Source of the DNA: CAXRDE01 sp964229355
Lineage (GTDB): Bacteria; Cyanobacteriota; Sericytochromatia; UBA7694
NCBI GenBank assembly: GCA_964229355.1
Contig: CAXRDE010000025.1
Span: forward strand, 186,001 to 250,000
DNA length: 64,000 nucleotides
Direction: 5' to 3'
The translations under genes and the position numbers were made by a program. Shown here piece by piece: positions 49,067 to 57,196 of the stretch; position 1 is the stretch's first letter; each line of letters begins with the position of its first letter. The notes under the pieces were generated by a model. That model made no database searches and was not told where the DNA came from. It worked only from the letters and a program-made list of their open reading frames with translations.

Positions 49067-50430
49067 TAAATACTGACCGTTTTAATATTCACAAACTCGC
49101 GAATGCCCAGATGGCTGAGTTCACGGCCATAGCCGCTTTCTTTAATGCCCCCAAAGGGCAGACGGGGATCGGATTTGACAAAGTCGTTGACGAAGCACGC
49201 GCCCGCTTCGATTTCTTCGATGGCCAGTTTTTCTGCCCGTTCACGGTTTTGGCTAAAAATACCTGAGCCCAGGCCAAACACCGAGTCATTGGCCACGCGA
49301 ATGGCTTCGGCTTCGCTTTGCACCCGAATCACGCTGGCGACCGGGCCAAACAACTCATCGTCATAGGCCGGCATGCCCGGCGCCACATCCACCAAAATAG
49401 TGGGGGGATACATGGCTCCCTCATGTTCGGGAATGTAGCCTCCGATCAGACAGCGGGCCCCCTGGCTTACGCTTTGCTGGACCTGTTCATGCAGTTCGTC
49501 TCTAAGATCGTGACGGGCCATGGGACCCAGGGTGGTGTCGGGGTTCATGGGGTCGCCCATGACCTGGGTCTCCATTTCCCGTTGAAAAGCCTGTAAAAAC
49601 CTGTCGTAAACGGCATCCACGACCACAAAACGTTTGGCCCCAATACAGCTCTGGCCAGCGTTTAAGAGACGGCTCTCGGCGCATTTTTGGGCCGCTAGCT
49701 CAAGATCGGCGTCTTCGAGAATCAGGTAGGCATCGCTGCCGCCCAATTCCAGCACGGTTTTTTTGAGTTGGCTGCCTGCAATGGCCGCCACGGACTTGCC
49801 CGCCGGGCCGCTGCCGGTCAGGGTGGCCGCCTTCACGTGGGGGTGTTTAAGAATGCTTTCGACCTTGTCGCTGTGCACCAGCAGGGTTTTAAAGAGCCCT
49901 TCGGGGCAACCGGCCTGTACAAACAGGTTCTCGATGGCCTGGGCACATCCGCTGACGTTAGAGGCGTGCTTCAACAGGCCAGCGTTGCCCGCCATAATGG
50001 CGGGAGCGGCAAAGCGCATCACCTGCCAAAAAGGATAATTCCAGGGCATCACCGCCAGAATGACCCCCAACGGCTGGTAAGCCATCAGGGTCTTTTCGGC
50101 ATCGCTGTCGAGCGGCTCGGGGGTTAAGAAGCCTTCGGCCTGTTCGGCGTAATAGCGACACACCCAGGCACATTTTTCAATCTCAGCCCGGCCACCACTC
50201 AGGGTTTTGCCCATTTCCTGGGTCATCAATTGGGCCAGATCGTCTTTTTGATTCTCAAGCGCCTCTGCCACCTTGTGCAAACACGCAGCGCGCTCTGCAA
50301 AGGCGGTGCGTCGCCAATAATGGTGTTGGGCATGGGCGGTTTCAATGGCCGCGTTTACCTCAGCGTCGCTATGGGCCTCGTAAGTGGCGATCACTTTATT
50401 TGTGTAGGGATTTTTGCTTTCAAAGGACAT
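49063..50430 (-). CDS. Succinate-semialdehyde dehydrogenase
   Basis: A 455-aa aldehyde dehydrogenase oxidising succinic semialdehyde to succinate with NAD(P). Active-site residues: N131 (MPWNYPFWQ), E228 (LELGGSDAYLI), C262 (NAGQSCIGAKRF), and NAD-fold TGSGPAGKSVAA. Length and the SNVSGCAQAIENLF / YDDELFGPVASVI segments fit the Sad/YneI branch. It lies 17 bp after the TPP-enzyme gene, the same order as the cyanobacterial 2-oxoglutarate decarboxylase/SSADH pair that bypasses 2-oxoglutarate dehydrogenase. The substrate is therefore inferred from context as well as sequence; other short semialdehydes are possible. Confidence 0.88.
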   Translation of the reverse strand: MSFESKNPYTNKVIATYEAHSDAEVNAAIETAHAQHHYWRRTAFAERAACLHKVAEALENQKDDLAQLMTQEMGKTLSGGRAEIEKCAWVCRYYAEQAEGFLTPEPLDSDAEKTLMAYQPLGVILAVMPWNYPFWQVMRFAAPAIMAGNAGLLKHASNVSGCAQAIENLFVQAGCPEGLFKTLLVHSDKVESILKHPHVKAATLTGSGPAGKSVAAIAGSQLKKTVLELGGSDAYLILEDADLELAAQKCAESRLLNAGQSCIGAKRFVVVDAVYDRFLQAFQREMETQVMGDPMNPDTTLGPMARHDLRDELHEQVQQSVSQGARCLIGGYIPEHEGAMYPPTILVDVAPGMPAYDDELFGPVASVIRVQSEAEAIRVANDSVFGLGSGIFSQNRERAEKLAIEEIEAGACFVNDFVKSDPRLPFGGIKESGYGRELSHLGIREFVNIKTVSIY

Positions 50431-50447
50431 AGGGTTATACCAACTTT

Positions 50448-52064
50448 CTAAAAAACATCGGGGTTTTGGGCGTAGTCGATGTGCACATCAAACACATGGA
50501 CGCCGCCCTGGGTCTGGGCCTGTTGCAAATGGCTCACAAGATCTTGAGCGGTGCGAATGGTATGCCCCACGGCACCATAGCTCTGGGCGAGCAGGCAAAA
50601 ATCAGGGTTGCCATAGCGCAGCCCAAAGTCCGGCTTATGCTCATTGTCTTGTTTCCAGCGGATCATGCCCAGCGTGCCGTCATTGAGCACAAGCACCACC
50701 AGATCCAACTGTTCTCGCACGGCGGTTTCAAGGCTTTGGCTGTTCATTAAAAAGCCGCCGTCTCCGCACACGGCCACCACCGGCACCTCGGGGCAGGTGA
50801 TTTTGGCGCCAATGGCAGAGGGCAGGCCCGCGCCCATGCTGGCCAGGGCATTATCCAACAGCAAGGTATTGGGTTCAAAGGCCGGATAATACCGGGCAAA
50901 CCACAATTTGTACATGCCGTTGTCCAGAGCCACAATACCCGCAGGCGGCATCTGTTGACGCAGCGCCTGAATCATCTCCAGCAGGGGCACATGGTCCTGT
51001 GAAGCACTGGACATGGGCGCTCCCGAGAGGATCTGTTGCAGCCGCTCCTGATAGGTTTGTAAATAAGGGGTAAACACGGTGGTGTCAAAGCTCAGGCCCT
51101 CGGCCCGTTGCGTCAGGGCCTGCAAGCTCAGGGCAATGTCTCCACAGAGGGTGTACTGGGGGAAATAAAGGGGGTCAAAGGTGGGCACCTCATGGTGGAT
51201 GTGGATAACGTCGGTGTTCTCCATACGAAAAGGCGGCTTTTCAATCACATCGTGGCCAATATTCAGAATCAAATCTGCGTGTTTTAAAGCATCGTGGGCA
51301 ATTTCCTCTGAAGAGAGCGCTGCCGTGCCCAGGCACAGCGGATGGCGTTCATCGACGACCCCTTTGCCCATTTGACTGGTAAAAAAGGGCAGTTGTAAGG
51401 CGTCAATCAAAGCAGGCAAGGATTTGCAGATGGGTTTGCGGTTGGCCCCTGCCCCAATCATAATCAGGGGCGATTTGGCCTGTTGAAGACGTTGACACAC
51501 GGTGTCAAGGGCCGCATCGGTGGGCGCAGAAGCCGCTACTTCAAAGGGAGCAAAAGGCCTGGCCTCGGTTTCTTCGGTGGCAATATCTTCAGGAAGTTCT
51601 AAATGCGTGGCCCCCGGCCGGGGCTGCATCGCCTGGGCAAAGGCATTGTGCGCCAGCGCGGGCACCCAGGAGGCATCCTGAATACACTTCGCGGAGTGGG
51701 TGACGGGTTCCATCATGTTCACCACATCCAAAATCTGAAAAGCGCCTTGCTTGCTGGAGCGAATGGGCTTTTGTCCGGTAATCATGAGCAAAGGCATCGC
51801 GCCCAACTGGGCATAGGCGGCGGCCGTCATCAAATTGGTGGCCCCTGGACCCAGGGTCGAGAAACATACCCCGGCCCGGCCCGTTAATCGCCCCTGCGTG
51901 GCGGCCATCAAGCCACCGGCTTGTTCGTGGCGCACCAGCACAAAGCGAATGCTGCTCTCTGCCAGGGCCTCTAAAAAATCTAAATTTTCTTCACCGGGCA
52001 CCCCAAAGATGTGGGTGACGCCCTCATTTTCAAGACATTTAACAAGTAATTGTGCTGCTTTCAT
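50448..52064 (-). CDS. TPP-dependent enzyme: acetolactate-synthase-like, likely 2-oxoglutarate decarboxylase
   Basis: I start at ATG 52064, giving a 538-aa protein; the longer frame has no family counterpart. Motifs: catalytic Glu in VRHEQAGGLMA (E47), STLGPGATNL, ITGQKPIRSSKQGAFQ, and TPP motif CGDGGFLMNSQSLETAVREQLDLVVLVLNDGTLGMI. It would be annotated IlvB/AlsS-like, but the adjacent SSADH gene and overall size match the cyanobacterial 2-oxoglutarate decarboxylase, which gives succinic semialdehyde and CO2. No small regulatory subunit (IlvH) lies nearby and the extra branched-chain genes are absent, which also argues against valine synthesis. Substrate is inference. It lies 52 bp after the Rrf2 gene. 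Confidence 0.85.
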   Translation of the reverse strand: MKAAQLLVKCLENEGVTHIFGVPGEENLDFLEALAESSIRFVLVRHEQAGGLMAATQGRLTGRAGVCFSTLGPGATNLMTAAAYAQLGAMPLLMITGQKPIRSSKQGAFQILDVVNMMEPVTHSAKCIQDASWVPALAHNAFAQAMQPRPGATHLELPEDIATEETEARPFAPFEVAASAPTDAALDTVCQRLQQAKSPLIMIGAGANRKPICKSLPALIDALQLPFFTSQMGKGVVDERHPLCLGTAALSSEEIAHDALKHADLILNIGHDVIEKPPFRMENTDVIHIHHEVPTFDPLYFPQYTLCGDIALSLQALTQRAEGLSFDTTVFTPYLQTYQERLQQILSGAPMSSASQDHVPLLEMIQALRQQMPPAGIVALDNGMYKLWFARYYPAFEPNTLLLDNALASMGAGLPSAIGAKITCPEVPVVAVCGDGGFLMNSQSLETAVREQLDLVVLVLNDGTLGMIRWKQDNEHKPDFGLRYGNPDFCLLAQSYGAVGHTIRTAQDLVSHLQQAQTQGGVHVFDVHIDYAQNPDVF

Positions 52065-52116
52065 GCTTCCAGCATAAGAACAGACCTGACTTGAGGGCAC
52101 CCCCGTCAGTGGGGTT

Positions 52117-52539
52117 TTAACGGGATTTTGATGTTGCCTGTTCTGCGATGTCGAAAAGCGTAATGCCCGCATATTGTTCTAAAAGGTTTTGCTCCGCGGC
52201 TTTTAAGGCGGGTTCCAGAAAAAAGCTGACCGATTGTTCCACAGGGCAGTGGGGATGGTCTTGAGAGAGGCCCATGGCCAGCAGTCCGGGCTCTCCTAAG
52301 GCCCGGTAAATATCTAACACCGAAAGTGTGGCGGGGTCGCGCTGCAATTGCCAGCCGCCGCCCCTGCCGTTATGGGATTGTACATAGCCCAAATTGCGCA
52401 GGTTCGCCATCATTCTTCGCACCACTACAGCATTGGTGCCCAACATCTGGGCAATGGTTTCTGAGGTGGCCGCCCCCTGATGCAGATGAATATGCACCAG
52501 GATGTGCAACATGCGGGAGAGTTTTTCGTTGGGTTTCAT
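52117..52539 (-). CDS. Rrf2-family transcriptional regulator
   Basis: From ATG 52539, with GAGGT five bases upstream, the product is 140 aa. It is a winged-helix regulator: LSRMLHILVHIHLHQGAATSETIAQMLGTNAVVVRRMMANLRNLGYVQSHNGRGGGWQL, typical Rrf2, then LGEPGLLAMG and HCPVEQSVSFFLEPALKAAEQNLLEQ. It has only one conserved-region cysteine, so the three-Cys 2Fe-2S set of IscR/NsrR is missing and it resembles YwnA/CymR-type members. It heads the operon with the TPP enzyme and SSADH and probably controls it and the divergent hydrolase. Confidence 0.92.
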   Translation of the reverse strand: MKPNEKLSRMLHILVHIHLHQGAATSETIAQMLGTNAVVVRRMMANLRNLGYVQSHNGRGGGWQLQRDPATLSVLDIYRALGEPGLLAMGLSQDHPHCPVEQSVSFFLEPALKAAEQNLLEQYAGITLFDIAEQATSKSR

Positions 52540-52571
52540 GTTTACCTCTTTGGGACCTTTTGCCCTATATC

Positions 52572-52613
52572 GTAACACAACCAGTTACAATATATGATAA
52601 AAGTAGCTATACT
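52572..52613 (+). promoter_or_regulatory. Promoter of the epoxide-hydrolase-like gene with possible Rrf2 operator
   Basis: TTACAA (52585-52590), 17-bp spacer, TATACT (52608-52613), predicted start near 52620. The inverted repeat GTAAC-N7-GTTAC (52572-52588) overlaps the -35, and AGTA-N4-TACT overlaps the -10. Either could bind the divergently encoded Rrf2 regulator. Confidence 0.6.
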
Positions 52614-52646
52614 AAAAGCAAATAACACCTTTGGAACGGCAGGTTA

Positions 52647-53645
52647 ATGATGATTTCAACGCAATACATTACGATCAACGGCAGCAAACACTTTACGCTC
52701 TGCGCTGGCACAGGGCCACTCGTGCTCTTATGTCATGGTTTTCCTGAAACGGCTTACGCCTGGAGACACCAGCTCAAAGCCCTGGCCGAAGCCGGCTTTT
52801 GTGCGGTGGCCCCCAATCTGCGCGGGGTAGGCAAGACACCCGGCCCAGAAGCCGTTGATGCCTATACCCTGATGCATTTGGTGGGTGATATGGTGGGCCT
52901 GGTTCATGCCCTGGGCAGAGAAACAGCGATCATTGTGGGCAATGATTGGGGGGCCAGTCTGGCCTGGCAAGCAGCACTGGTACGCCCTGATATGTTCACC
53001 GCCGTGGCCGCCCTGGGTGTGCCCATGATGGGGCAAGCCCCCGTACCCCCAACGCAGATCTTTCCCCGGACACCTGAAGCGCTCTTTTACACGCTGTACT
53101 TTCAAGAACCCGGTCGCGCAGAGGCCGAGTTGAGCCAGGATATTGAAGTCACCCTGCGCAAAATTTTGTTTAACGCCTCTGCCGATGCCCGTGGTGATGC
53201 TGGTAACAATCGGCCTACCGCTGGCGCTCAGCGTCCCAACCCCTTTGCCATGGTGTCTCAGACCGATGGCCTTCTGGCTCCCCTGCACAATCCCGAGGTG
53301 CTGCCACCCTGGCTCACGGCCGCTGATCTTCAGCATGCGGTCGAGGCCTTCACCCACAGTGGTTTTCAAGGGGCCTTAAACCTTTACCGCAATCTTGATC
53401 GCAATTGGGAACTGCAAAAGGCCTTTGTGGGTCAAAAGGTACAGGTTCCGGCCTTGTTTTGCATCGGTGAGCATGACGTCGGTTGGGATATACCGGGCAT
53501 GAAAGAGATGATCGCGCAGCAAGATCGTTTGGTGTCGAACTTGCGCCCCACCGTGGTCATTCCTGACAGTGGCCATTGGCTACCCCAGGAGCAACCTGAG
53601 GCCCTGAACACTCACCTGCTGGCTTTTCTGACACAGCTGAATTGA
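52647..53645 (+). CDS. Alpha/beta hydrolase, epoxide-hydrolase-like
   Basis: A 332-aa cytosolic protein. LLCHGFPETAYAWRHQLKALAEAGFCAVAPNLRGVGKTPGPE is the oxyanion/HGFPE region of epoxide hydrolases; the nucleophile elbow GNDWGASLAWQAA has Asp (D100), as in epoxide hydrolases and dehalogenases, rather than Ser. The histidine is in PDSGHWLPQEQPEALN. The cap domain holds the YFQEPGRAEAELSQDIEVTLRKIL phrase typical of the soluble epoxide hydrolase branch. The start could be either of two adjacent ATGs. It is divergent from the Rrf2 gene. The natural epoxide is unknown. Confidence 0.9.
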   Translation: MMISTQYITINGSKHFTLCAGTGPLVLLCHGFPETAYAWRHQLKALAEAGFCAVAPNLRGVGKTPGPEAVDAYTLMHLVGDMVGLVHALGRETAIIVGNDWGASLAWQAALVRPDMFTAVAALGVPMMGQAPVPPTQIFPRTPEALFYTLYFQEPGRAEAELSQDIEVTLRKILFNASADARGDAGNNRPTAGAQRPNPFAMVSQTDGLLAPLHNPEVLPPWLTAADLQHAVEAFTHSGFQGALNLYRNLDRNWELQKAFVGQKVQVPALFCIGEHDVGWDIPGMKEMIAQQDRLVSNLRPTVVIPDSGHWLPQEQPEALNTHLLAFLTQLN

Positions 53646-53692
53646 AATGCTAAAATGCGACAATCTTCCCTGTAAAGAGAGCCCTGCCTATT

Positions 53693-54394
53693 TTGCCCTT
53701 ACACGCTTTTGAAGCCTTTTTAAACTTTTACTATCCCTGTCTGCTCACCACGGGTCTGGTGGCCGATTTGCCCCGGTTCAAAAGTGAAGACCCTGAAGTA
53801 CAGGCCGTGGTGCAGCAGCTCTATGAGGCGTTAACAGGGGGCAAAGATTGGGAAAGCGCTTTGCGCGGGCTCTCACCTGCGCTGCCTGAAGTCTTGACCG
53901 AGCTGCTAATAGCGGGGGCCGCCCAGGCCCGGTTGGATCATGTGATTGCAGAGATGCTCACCCATTATCAGGAGCACACCGACGAAGCAGAACTGTATCA
54001 GGCACTGTCGCAGCAATTGGCACACCTTGAAGTGGGACCACGTCCCGCGCTGATTTGCCAGAACTGCCTGGTTCAAAGCTTCGAGAAACTGCTGGCCCGC
54101 GCAGCCCTCGAAAAAGCCCAACGTGTTTTGCTTAAGCAAACAGGCCACAGTTTTTTTGAACAGGCCTATTTGGGCAGCAAGCTGGTACAGGTGCGTGAAG
54201 CCAGCCACGCCCACACCTACCGCAGTTTATGGCAACTGCTCAACAGGGCCTGTCAGCAGCATTCATTCCCGGGCGAAGGCTGGATGCAGGCTTACACCGT
54301 CCACCCCCTTGAACCCTCAAGCTTCTGTATAAGCAGCGCCCATCAGACCCTGGTATGTGTCTTTCTTACACCTCTGTCTGACTTGCCTGCATAA
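53693..54394 (+). CDS. Unknown protein
   Basis: A 233-aa protein starting at TTG 53693; no better start is seen, and AAAGAGAG lies about 15 bases upstream, so the start is uncertain. It is helical, with no signal or membrane span. Features: FEAFLNFYYPCLLTTGLVADLPRF, a helix set to residue 110, a CxxC (LICQNCLVQ) near residue 122 and a C-terminal part ending SSFCISSAHQTLVCVFLTPLSDLPA. I recognise no family. It overlaps the convergent DTW gene by 29 bp. Confidence 0.6.
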   Translation: MPLHAFEAFLNFYYPCLLTTGLVADLPRFKSEDPEVQAVVQQLYEALTGGKDWESALRGLSPALPEVLTELLIAGAAQARLDHVIAEMLTHYQEHTDEAELYQALSQQLAHLEVGPRPALICQNCLVQSFEKLLARAALEKAQRVLLKQTGHSFFEQAYLGSKLVQVREASHAHTYRSLWQLLNRACQQHSFPGEGWMQAYTVHPLEPSSFCISSAHQTLVCVFLTPLSDLPA

Positions 54395-55010
54395 GCCCAA
54401 CGTCCGCATGGGTAAGATACTGCTTTTGCCGCGCAATCAACAGCTGAAAAACCGCCATTAATCCCTCAGGGTTGAGGCTTCGGGGGCAGACCTCTGCCTG
54501 CTGTAGTTCTTTGATGAGGTAATAAGCAGACTCAATGGTGGAAAGGCAGGTCGCTGCAGGCTGTCTTTTGATCTCAAACTGGGAGCGATAATCCCTACGA
54601 AACGAGAGTTGGGGCAGGGCTTGCAACGAGGCGCTGCGTGTCATCATTTTGTAGGCAAAGGTCCAGGTGGCATCAATTAAAAAGATCAGCAGCTTTTTGT
54701 GGTGCAGAGCCGAGGCAAAAGGAAAGGTCTCGGTGGCCTGTGCCGTTTCACCTGGGTAGAGCACCATGGGATAATAGGCGGGGTCTTTTAAGAGGGCCTG
54801 GGTTCTGAAGTTGTTATCGAAGGTGGTGTCCACAATAATCTCTGAGTCCATTAGCGCCAGATGGGTTAAGCGGCCCGTACCGGTTTTTTGCTTAAAGGCT
54901 TCTTTGGGATGCATTAACACCACAAATTTAACCCCGGCATCAATGGGGGTGATGGCATCGCAATAACAGGTTTTAATGGGTCGAAAGCACCGGTAGCATT
55001 TACTGAGCAT
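54366..55010 (-). CDS. DTW-domain protein, tRNA-uridine aminocarboxypropyltransferase-like
   Basis: From ATG 55010 the product is 214 aa (a TTG nine bases upstream is less likely). Motifs of the DTW family: CYRCFRPIKTCYCD near the N-terminus (zinc-like Cys set), VVLMHPKEAFKQKTGTGRLTHLAL, LIDATWTFAYKMM (the D.TW motif), LSFRRDYRSQFEIKRQP and LSTIESAYYLI. E. coli TapT of this family adds the aminocarboxypropyl group to U47 of tRNAs (acp3U) from SAM. The convergent overlap with the previous gene is 29 bp. A housekeeping RNA-modification role is likely. Confidence 0.88.
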   Translation of the reverse strand: MLSKCYRCFRPIKTCYCDAITPIDAGVKFVVLMHPKEAFKQKTGTGRLTHLALMDSEIIVDTTFDNNFRTQALLKDPAYYPMVLYPGETAQATETFPFASALHHKKLLIFLIDATWTFAYKMMTRSASLQALPQLSFRRDYRSQFEIKRQPAATCLSTIESAYYLIKELQQAEVCPRSLNPEGLMAVFQLLIARQKQYLTHADVGLMQASQTEV

Positions 55011-55153
55011 AGAGCACAATCTAGCACAGTCTATGCCCTGAGCGCTGTAGGTTTAGCAGCTTTATCAAAACCGTCTTCTTTTTTTAATCCCAAGCGAGTA
55101 AAGCCCGGGCGCGTATAATAGATGACACTGAGGTTTAAGGAGGCCATCTTTAC

Positions 55154-55396
55154 ATGCAGTTCAGCGATCTCAAGAAAAAGGTATCCATCCTGCCTTTACT
55201 GCTTGTGCTCTGTGGCTTTCTGTTTGAGTTTCTGTATCAATTCACATGCGGGGCTTGCTATTACACGGGAACCATTACCTGGTGGCAGCGTTTTCTCAGT
55301 GACGCATCTCCGGTTTTGTTTTACGCAGGAACGCTGGGCTTATGGGCTTCTTTTTTTAAAAACATGTATGCTATTTTGAAGCGCAAACCGGAATGA
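55154..55396 (+). CDS. Small membrane protein
   Basis: An 80-aa protein with two predicted membrane spans (SILPLLLVLCGFLFEFLYQF and SPVLFYAGTLGLWASFF) separated by a short loop TCGACYYTGTITWWQ with CxxC-like GAC and aromatic residues, and a basic tail. AAGGAGG lies 11 bases before the ATG, and a TATAAT lies at 55114-55119. An overlapping frame from 55122 is not favoured. Family unknown. Confidence 0.65.
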   Translation: MQFSDLKKKVSILPLLLVLCGFLFEFLYQFTCGACYYTGTITWWQRFLSDASPVLFYAGTLGLWASFFKNMYAILKRKPE

Positions 55397-55532
55397 ACCC
55401 TCGCCCTGCGTGAGACAAAGTAGCTGCTAAAGGCCTGTAAAATTTGACATCGTAACCGATTTTATTTATGCTAGAAAAGCATTCTATTCTCTAATTTACA
55501 AATCAACACATTTTCTGAATTGGAGGCATGTT

Positions 55533-56042
55533 ATCGGGCGTAAAAATTATTTAATTGAAGGCATTGCAGGCACAGGAAAAACTGCCGTTTGTTATAAGCT
55601 GCGGGAGCTGGGTTACCACGCCCTGGACGGAGATGTCTCACTGGCCTATCAGGGGGATCCCCACACCGGAAAACCCGTAAAGGGCTTTTCGCCTCAGCAC
55701 CATATCTGGGATATTCAGAAGGTGAAGTTTCTGGTGGCAGACTCCACCTATCGTGTCTCGTTTTTTTGTGGCGGCTCCAGAAACTTCAATCATTTTATTG
55801 ACCTTTTTGATGGCGTCTTTGTTCTTCACGTGGCCGACTGGCATATATTGAACCGCCGCCTTGCACAACGCCCCAATGGCATCTGGGGTGGAGGCGTTAA
55901 AGAACGCCTCTGGACTGCACACCGCCACCATACCCAGGAAGGTCTGCCTGAACACGCCATCGTTGTGGATGCCACCCAGGAACTGTCAGCAGTGGTACAG
56001 CGCATTTTAAAGGCCGCCAAACTTGCACAAGAAGCATTCTGA
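55533..56042 (+). CDS. P-loop nucleoside-kinase-like ATPase lacking a normal start codon
   Basis: The frame open from about 55431 to 56042 contains KNYLIEGIAGTGKTAVCYKL (Walker A), GYHALDGDVSLAYQGDPHTGKP, HHIWDIQKVKFLVADS, FFCGGSRNFNHFIDLFDGVFVL, LNRRLAQRPNGIWGGG and VVDATQ, which match a family of small ATP-binding/adenylate-kinase-like proteins I recall. But there is no ATG, GTG or TTG in this frame upstream of the P-loop. A strong GGAGG (55522-55526) is followed by an ATG at 55528 that is out of frame; one added base would give M-L-S-G-R-K-N-Y. Alternatively ATC at 55533 starts it, six bases after GGAGG. So it is either a one-base frameshift (natural or sequencing) or a rare start. I place the start at ATC 55533 for lack of a better one. 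Confidence 0.72.
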   Translation: MGRKNYLIEGIAGTGKTAVCYKLRELGYHALDGDVSLAYQGDPHTGKPVKGFSPQHHIWDIQKVKFLVADSTYRVSFFCGGSRNFNHFIDLFDGVFVLHVADWHILNRRLAQRPNGIWGGGVKERLWTAHRHHTQEGLPEHAIVVDATQELSAVVQRILKAAKLAQEAF

Positions 56043-56052
56043 TCTTAAGGTA

Positions 56053-56502
56053 TCACCGGACAGGCGCTGCCAGTATCGCTTTGGCTCGGTCAAGCAACGC
56101 CACACTCCCCGCTATGCGATTGAGCTCCTCCGGGTTCACCGTATATTGTTCCAGGGTCTTGTGTAAAGCCCTGAGTCGCTCTGTTTCTGTGCTTTCAATC
56201 CGGTAATCCCGCTGCACCAGGGTATCTGACTCGGTCAACAACACCCGCACACTCTTCAACTCAGGATTTTCACCGCCCGTGTGCTCAAGATACACCTGCT
56301 CGCCAAGGTTTACATCAGCGCTCCGAAGAAAGATAACAATGGTGCTATTCGCCTCGTCATTTGCCACGGACTCGACTTTTCCGACGCCCACAAGTTGACG
56401 ACTCGACACGCTGTTCACCATAACAGTTGGAGGAACGGCCATGAGTTGGCAAGCTGTTAAAGCCACTGAAAATAAAAGTAAAGAGAGCATTTGCTTGTAC
56501 AT
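56053..56502 (-). CDS. Small lipoprotein
   Basis: A 149-aa protein with lipoprotein signal MYKQMLSLLLFSVALTAC (lipobox LTAC). The mature part has beta-like segments (VGKVESVANDEANSTIVIFLRSADVNLGEQVYLEH) and a helical C-terminus (ETERLRALHKTLEQYTVNPEELNRIAGSVALLDRAKAIL). No family recognised. It is convergent with the P-loop gene, 10 bp apart, and stands alone. Confidence 0.8.
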   Translation of the reverse strand: MYKQMLSLLLFSVALTACQLMAVPPTVMVNSVSSRQLVGVGKVESVANDEANSTIVIFLRSADVNLGEQVYLEHTGGENPELKSVRVLLTESDTLVQRDYRIESTETERLRALHKTLEQYTVNPEELNRIAGSVALLDRAKAILAAPVR

Positions 56503-56654
56503 GGTAATTCGACCTTCGTGCTTGAGAATGACCCCATGCTAGCACGCTGGCTTCACCACACGTTGCAGCCTGAATTTACAGAATGCAACAAGCTGTTCAT
56601 GCTATATTCATGTCCATAAGGTATGCTGAAAGAAAACAACGTAAAGGTTAAACC

Positions 56655-57164
56655 ATGAACAAACGAAAACTCGGCATTGTCTTCGCGGCACTGGCAGTGG
56701 GCTTTGGCATCATTCAGTTGATTCCTGTAGACTTTACCAACCCCCCGGTACAGGCTGAACAGGACTTTTTGGTGGTCACCCAGGCCAGTGAACAAACTGC
56801 CCAAAAGATTCAACAGTCTTGCTATGACTGCCACTCCCATAAAACCCAATACCCCTGGTACAGCAAAGTGGCCCCCGTATCCTGGTTATTGAAAAGCCAC
56901 ATTGACGACGGACGCCGCCATTTGAACTTCTCCACCTGGGAGAGCTATGACCTCAAGAAAAAGGACCACAAGCTGGAAGAAATGTCAGAGGCCCTGGAAG
57001 AGGGCTGGATGCCCATGGACCAGTACGTCTGGATGCACAAAGAAGCCAAGTTGAGCCCTGAAGAGCGCCAGGAACTTTCCAACTGGGTCAAACAATTACG
57101 CGGTGAGCTCAACGTGCCCGCAGGCCAGGCCGACGGGCACGCAGAAGGGCATGAGGGACATTAA
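56655..57164 (+). CDS. Heme-binding domain (Haem_bd) membrane-anchored protein
   Basis: A 169-aa protein with an N-terminal membrane anchor (KLGIVFAALAVGFGIIQLIPV), then the Haem_bd pattern: AQKIQQSCYDCHSHKTQYPWYSKVAPVSWLLKSHIDDGRRHLNFSTWESY, with CYDCH as a c-type heme attachment site, and LEEMSEALEEGWMPMDQYVWMHKEAKLSPEERQELSNWV. It ends in a His-rich tail (GHAEGHEGH) that may bind metal. It probably carries electrons or senses redox state in the periplasm. Convergent with the next gene, 32 bp apart. Confidence 0.88.
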   Translation: MNKRKLGIVFAALAVGFGIIQLIPVDFTNPPVQAEQDFLVVTQASEQTAQKIQQSCYDCHSHKTQYPWYSKVAPVSWLLKSHIDDGRRHLNFSTWESYDLKKKDHKLEEMSEALEEGWMPMDQYVWMHKEAKLSPEERQELSNWVKQLRGELNVPAGQADGHAEGHEGH

Positions 57165-57196
57165 AAACTCAGCGATAGCCTGATTTTAGCGCCCTA

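Noticed and set aside
50448..52172. Longer start of the TPP enzyme at 52172
   Set aside because: The extra 36 residues have no counterpart and overlap the Rrf2 gene end; ATG 52064 gives the normal start of the family.
55122..55379. Alternative 85-aa frame overlapping the small membrane protein
   Set aside because: No ribosome site; the 80-aa frame from 55154 has AAGGAGG upstream and two clean hydrophobic spans.
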